This document shows positions 39,701 to 42,742 of a stretch of 42,742 bases of DNA, one piece after another. The notes below the pieces were generated by a model. That model saw nothing but the letters and a program-made list of their open reading frames with translations. It had not been told where the DNA came from and searched no databases. The position numbers were made by a program, and so were the translations under genes. Where the stretch lies: NCBI RefSeq assembly GCF_000002865.3, contig NW_001865080.1:17875-60616 (forward strand), written 5' to 3'. Position 1 is the stretch's first letter, and each line of letters begins with the position of its first letter. The DNA is from Monosiga brevicollis MX1. Taxonomy: Eukaryota > Opisthokonta > Choanoflagellata > Craspedida > Salpingoecidae.

Positions 39701-42490
39701 CTGGCGCGCTCTCGGTCGATCGCGCCGCAACCGTTTCTACGTCAATGAAGTGGAACTGTGCAACAATTGCAACAGCTTTGCCTTGCGGGATGACTTTCTC
39801 TTGTTGACGACGACAGAACACCGCTTGCATTGCTGGCCAACGACTCAAGACGTGACCGCTGAGACCCGGCTTCCCTCGCAAAAGGCGCACGAGTATGATG
39901 GGCGTCTGCGCGCTGTGGAACGCGGCGCTGAGTTGGTTGTTGTGCCTGGCCGAGATATCAAAGCCGTCTTGCAGATGCCTCGCGGCAATCTCGAAGCCAT
40001 CTATCCGATGGCGCTCGTGGTGTTTGAGATTCGTCGGCTCTTATCGCTGCAAAAATGGCGCGCGGCATTTTTGTTGCTACGACGCCACCGTGTGTCGCTC
40101 AACCTGATGATTGATCACGATCCAACCGCCTTTGAGTCGCGCATTGACGACGTCGTGCGCGCCCTGGACAGCTCCGACTTTGTCAACCTTCTCATCATGG
40201 AACTCAAAGACGAGGACACAACGCAACACATGTATCTCCCACTTGAAACCGCCCACCAGGTATGTCACAACGCAAAACGCCCCCGCTTGTCGGAAACTGA
40301 AGCAGAGTGGGTCTTCTGCGCAACTACGCGTGTGGTTCTGGAGCTGACCATGCTTGCATGTTGTGTGGTAGGTGCCGGCCGAGGCCGCTTATACCCGGGC
40401 AGGCAAGGTCAACAAGTACTGCCTTTTGCTCCGTGAGGCGTGCACGCGACTCGATGAGCAGCGCTACCTACATTCAATCCTGACGACCTGTGTCAAACAT
40501 CAGCCGCCGCTGCTAGAGGAGGCTTTGCGTTATGTCCTCAACCTGCGCAAGGATGCGGGCGCACTCCCGGCGAGCACGGTGACGGGGAACGCAGGAGCCG
40601 ATGCCGCTCGCTCGGCACTGAAGTACCTGCTGCTACTCGTGGACGTTCAGCAGCTTTATCGCGCCGCACTTGCCAGCTACGACCTCAAATTGGCCCTTAT
40701 TGTTGCCCAGGTGTGTCAAACTACGGGGGCAGGAGAAACACTCAAATGGGGAGACGAGACTAAATTTGACGAGCTCGGGCACGCATCGCCACCCGCGATG
40801 ATCAGCGCCCACACACCCAGCTCACGCTGATGTGATGGTTCAAACTAGGTGGCACAAATGGATCCGCGTGAGTACGTGCCCTTTCTGCAGCGTCTGGATA
40901 CACTTTCTGAACCGCTGCGTGCGTATGAGATTGAACTCTTTCTCAAGCGCTTTCCTCGGGCCTTTGAGCACCTCTTGCGGGCTGGTCCAGCGCATTTTGC
41001 TCAAGCGTGCGAACTCGTTGAGCGCCAGCATCTGCATGCGCATGCGCTGCGACACTTGGCACAGGAACGGGCCACAAAGCCTGAGACGGCAGCCGAACTG
41101 CACCAGATTCAGCGAGACATTGCTCTGGCCTATGGTGAGGTGCTTGTTGGCGCCAGCCAGATGCGCGAGGCCGCTCTAATGTTCATCAAGGCTGAGGCCC
41201 TTGATCGCGCGGCAGAAGTCTTGGTCGATGCTGGAGCTTGGCGCCAGCTGGCCCCACTTCTGCCACAGCTTGCTCCGGCTCGGGCTGATGATCTGCGGGA
41301 GCGCATGCGAGAATCGCTGGACACGCTGCAAGCGCATCGTGAGCTGGGGGCGTTCGTGGAACTCTGTTGTCTGCCCGTGTGCACCGAAAGTGCCTCGCAG
41401 AACCTGGCTTCGGAGGCGCTTGAGGCCTACTGTCAGGCTCGTGCATGGGCGGATGCGCTACGCTTGGCTGCCGTGGTGACGGGGGGTCAACACGCGGTTC
41501 AAACGGCCCTCGTGACGCATCACAATGGCCTGCAGCAGCAATATTCGGCCATGTTGGAGCAGTTGCAGCGCCACACGAGCCGACTGGATGCCGTGCGCGT
41601 GCGCAAGGTCGAACTCGCACATGAGGATGCCCTGGGCCTTTTTGACGAAGACGATGAGGATACGCTTTTCATGGGGCGTGATTCGGACCTCTTTAGCCAA
41701 GCCAGCAGGTACGGCGGAGCAGACCTGTACCGGGTGGTGGCATCCCCCCCCCTTTGTTTTTGTATTTCTTTCCGTTTCTCTTTCGCGCTCGCATTGCTTT
41801 GGCTCGTCTAGCTTGGGCCGACCACCATGTTCGCAACTCATTTGGCCTGTGCGCGTTGGCTTGTGCAGCGTGAAAAGCAAGACATCGCGCGGAAGCTCGC
41901 GCACTCGCAGCTCGCGCCGCTCCACTTCAAAGTCGTCCAAGGGCCGCCGTCGACACGAGGCTAAGAAGTTCAGTCTGAAAGAAGGGGGCATGTTTGAAGA
42001 GGAGGCTCTTCTGCATGAGCTGGCTCGCCTGGGGCGGCTCTTGGAGGATGCCGCGGATGCCGTTCGTGAGGCCTGTGAGGCGGCTGTGTCTCTTGACCTG
42101 TACCAGCTGGCTGACCAAACACAAGATCTGTACAACCAGTGTCGCCAGCGCGCGCAGCGTTCGATTAATCACGCGTGGACGCCGGCGGCCATGCGCCTGA
42201 CCTGGCTCATTGACATGGGCGCGTCTCCGGTCAAGAGCGAAAGTGATATGCCAGCCCTGCTGCGCACTGCGCGAGGTGAGCGCGACCCAAGTTTGGAGAC
42301 GCAAGGCACCACCATGATTACGGCCAAGGGTCGGCGAGCCGCCGCGCGGTCGCTGGCCGCTGAGCAAGAGGTCGAGTTTGCCGAACGGCCCCTCAAGCCT
42401 CGTCTGGCCGAAACCTCGAGTGTGGCGCTTGACTGCCTCACTCATCCCAAGCAAGCGGCGGCCGCCTCCGCCGAGAATCCGATGGCCTAA
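36743..42490 (+). CDS. ELP1: Elongator complex protein 1 (ELP1/IKAP), about 1369 aa
   Basis: Fifteen exons: 36743-36889, 36981-37121, 37215-37277, 37419-37536, 37623-37855, 37960-38072, 38233-38314, 38412-38575, 38693-38789, 38891-39022, 39182-39301, 39381-40259, 40372-40710, 40849-41708, 41869-42490; all phases agree. Human ELP1 has 1332 aa. The N-terminal half holds two WD40 propellers: WSPDEE, WGKAETQFQG, ISWRGDGEFLA, VFFERNGLRHGEFALPF, LYTVGNYHWYLK, AVVPPPM. Then come FALRDDFLLLTT, LQMPRGNLEAIYPMALV and the TPR-like helical solenoid (NLLIMELKDEDTT, ALKYLLLLVDVQQLY, DPREYVPFL, IALAYGEVL). The C-terminus has ESDLF-like DSDLFSQAS, a basic Ser/Arg stretch and GRRRHEAKKFSLKEGG, matching the human tRNA-contacting basic region. 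ELP1 is the scaffold of Elongator, which modifies wobble uridines of tRNAs. The start MKNL equals human MRNL. Confidence 0.97.

Positions 42491-42742
<252 letters not shown>

Overview
This window is nuclear DNA of an intron-rich, gene-dense unicellular eukaryote, most likely a choanoflagellate close to Monosiga brevicollis. The evidence is: short GT-AG introns of roughly 40-350 nt in nearly every gene; animal-like orthologues (KIAA1143, MNK-type kinase, SLK/LOK-like kinase, NRF-6-type acyltransferase, a PX domain resembling animal Tks5/NOXO1); moderately GC-rich coding DNA; and abundant GA/CT, CA/GT and poly-A microsatellites. The species assignment is inference. Gene models were spliced by hand by matching reading frames, intron phases and protein-family conservation.

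Left edge (1-4373): a transposon and repeat block. It holds the last about 59 codons of a Ty1/copia polyprotein (3-182) and LTR-like DNA with a TATA box. Next is a nested minisatellite (15-bp units arranged in a 165-bp higher-order unit) that is one open frame from an ATG at 511. Last is a 5'-truncated, frameshifted non-LTR retrotransposon on the minus strand (4373-2218) with reverse transcriptase, zinc knuckle and an R2-type endonuclease-like end.

Middle (4632-28000): housekeeping genes. KIAA1143 homologue (-); PX-PH protein (+); DDX18/Has1 RNA helicase (-); CCT5 chaperonin (+); SLK/LOK-like kinase (-); RPS10 (+); EIF3L (-); PSMD11/Rpn6 (+); GID8/TWA1 (-). The single RPS10 intron carries three copies of a box C/D snoRNA-like element with matched terminal stems.

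Right part (29404-42490): NRF-6-type membrane acyltransferase (+); MNK-like kinase with a DFN motif (-); ELP1/IKAP Elongator subunit (+). The window ends in a long GT microsatellite.

Functional theme: translation and protein homeostasis. RPS10, EIF3L, MNK (an eIF4E kinase family), ELP1 (tRNA wobble modification) and DDX18 (60S biogenesis) act in or around translation; CCT5, PSMD11 and GID8 act in folding and degradation. Genes are independent transcription units, not operons. Many divergent spacers carry CT-rich tracts on the sense strand of the downstream gene. The strongest candidates for something undescribed are the RPS10-intron snoRNA triplet, the nested 15/165-bp repeat ORF, and two kinases with altered catalytic motifs (HRDxN and DFN).
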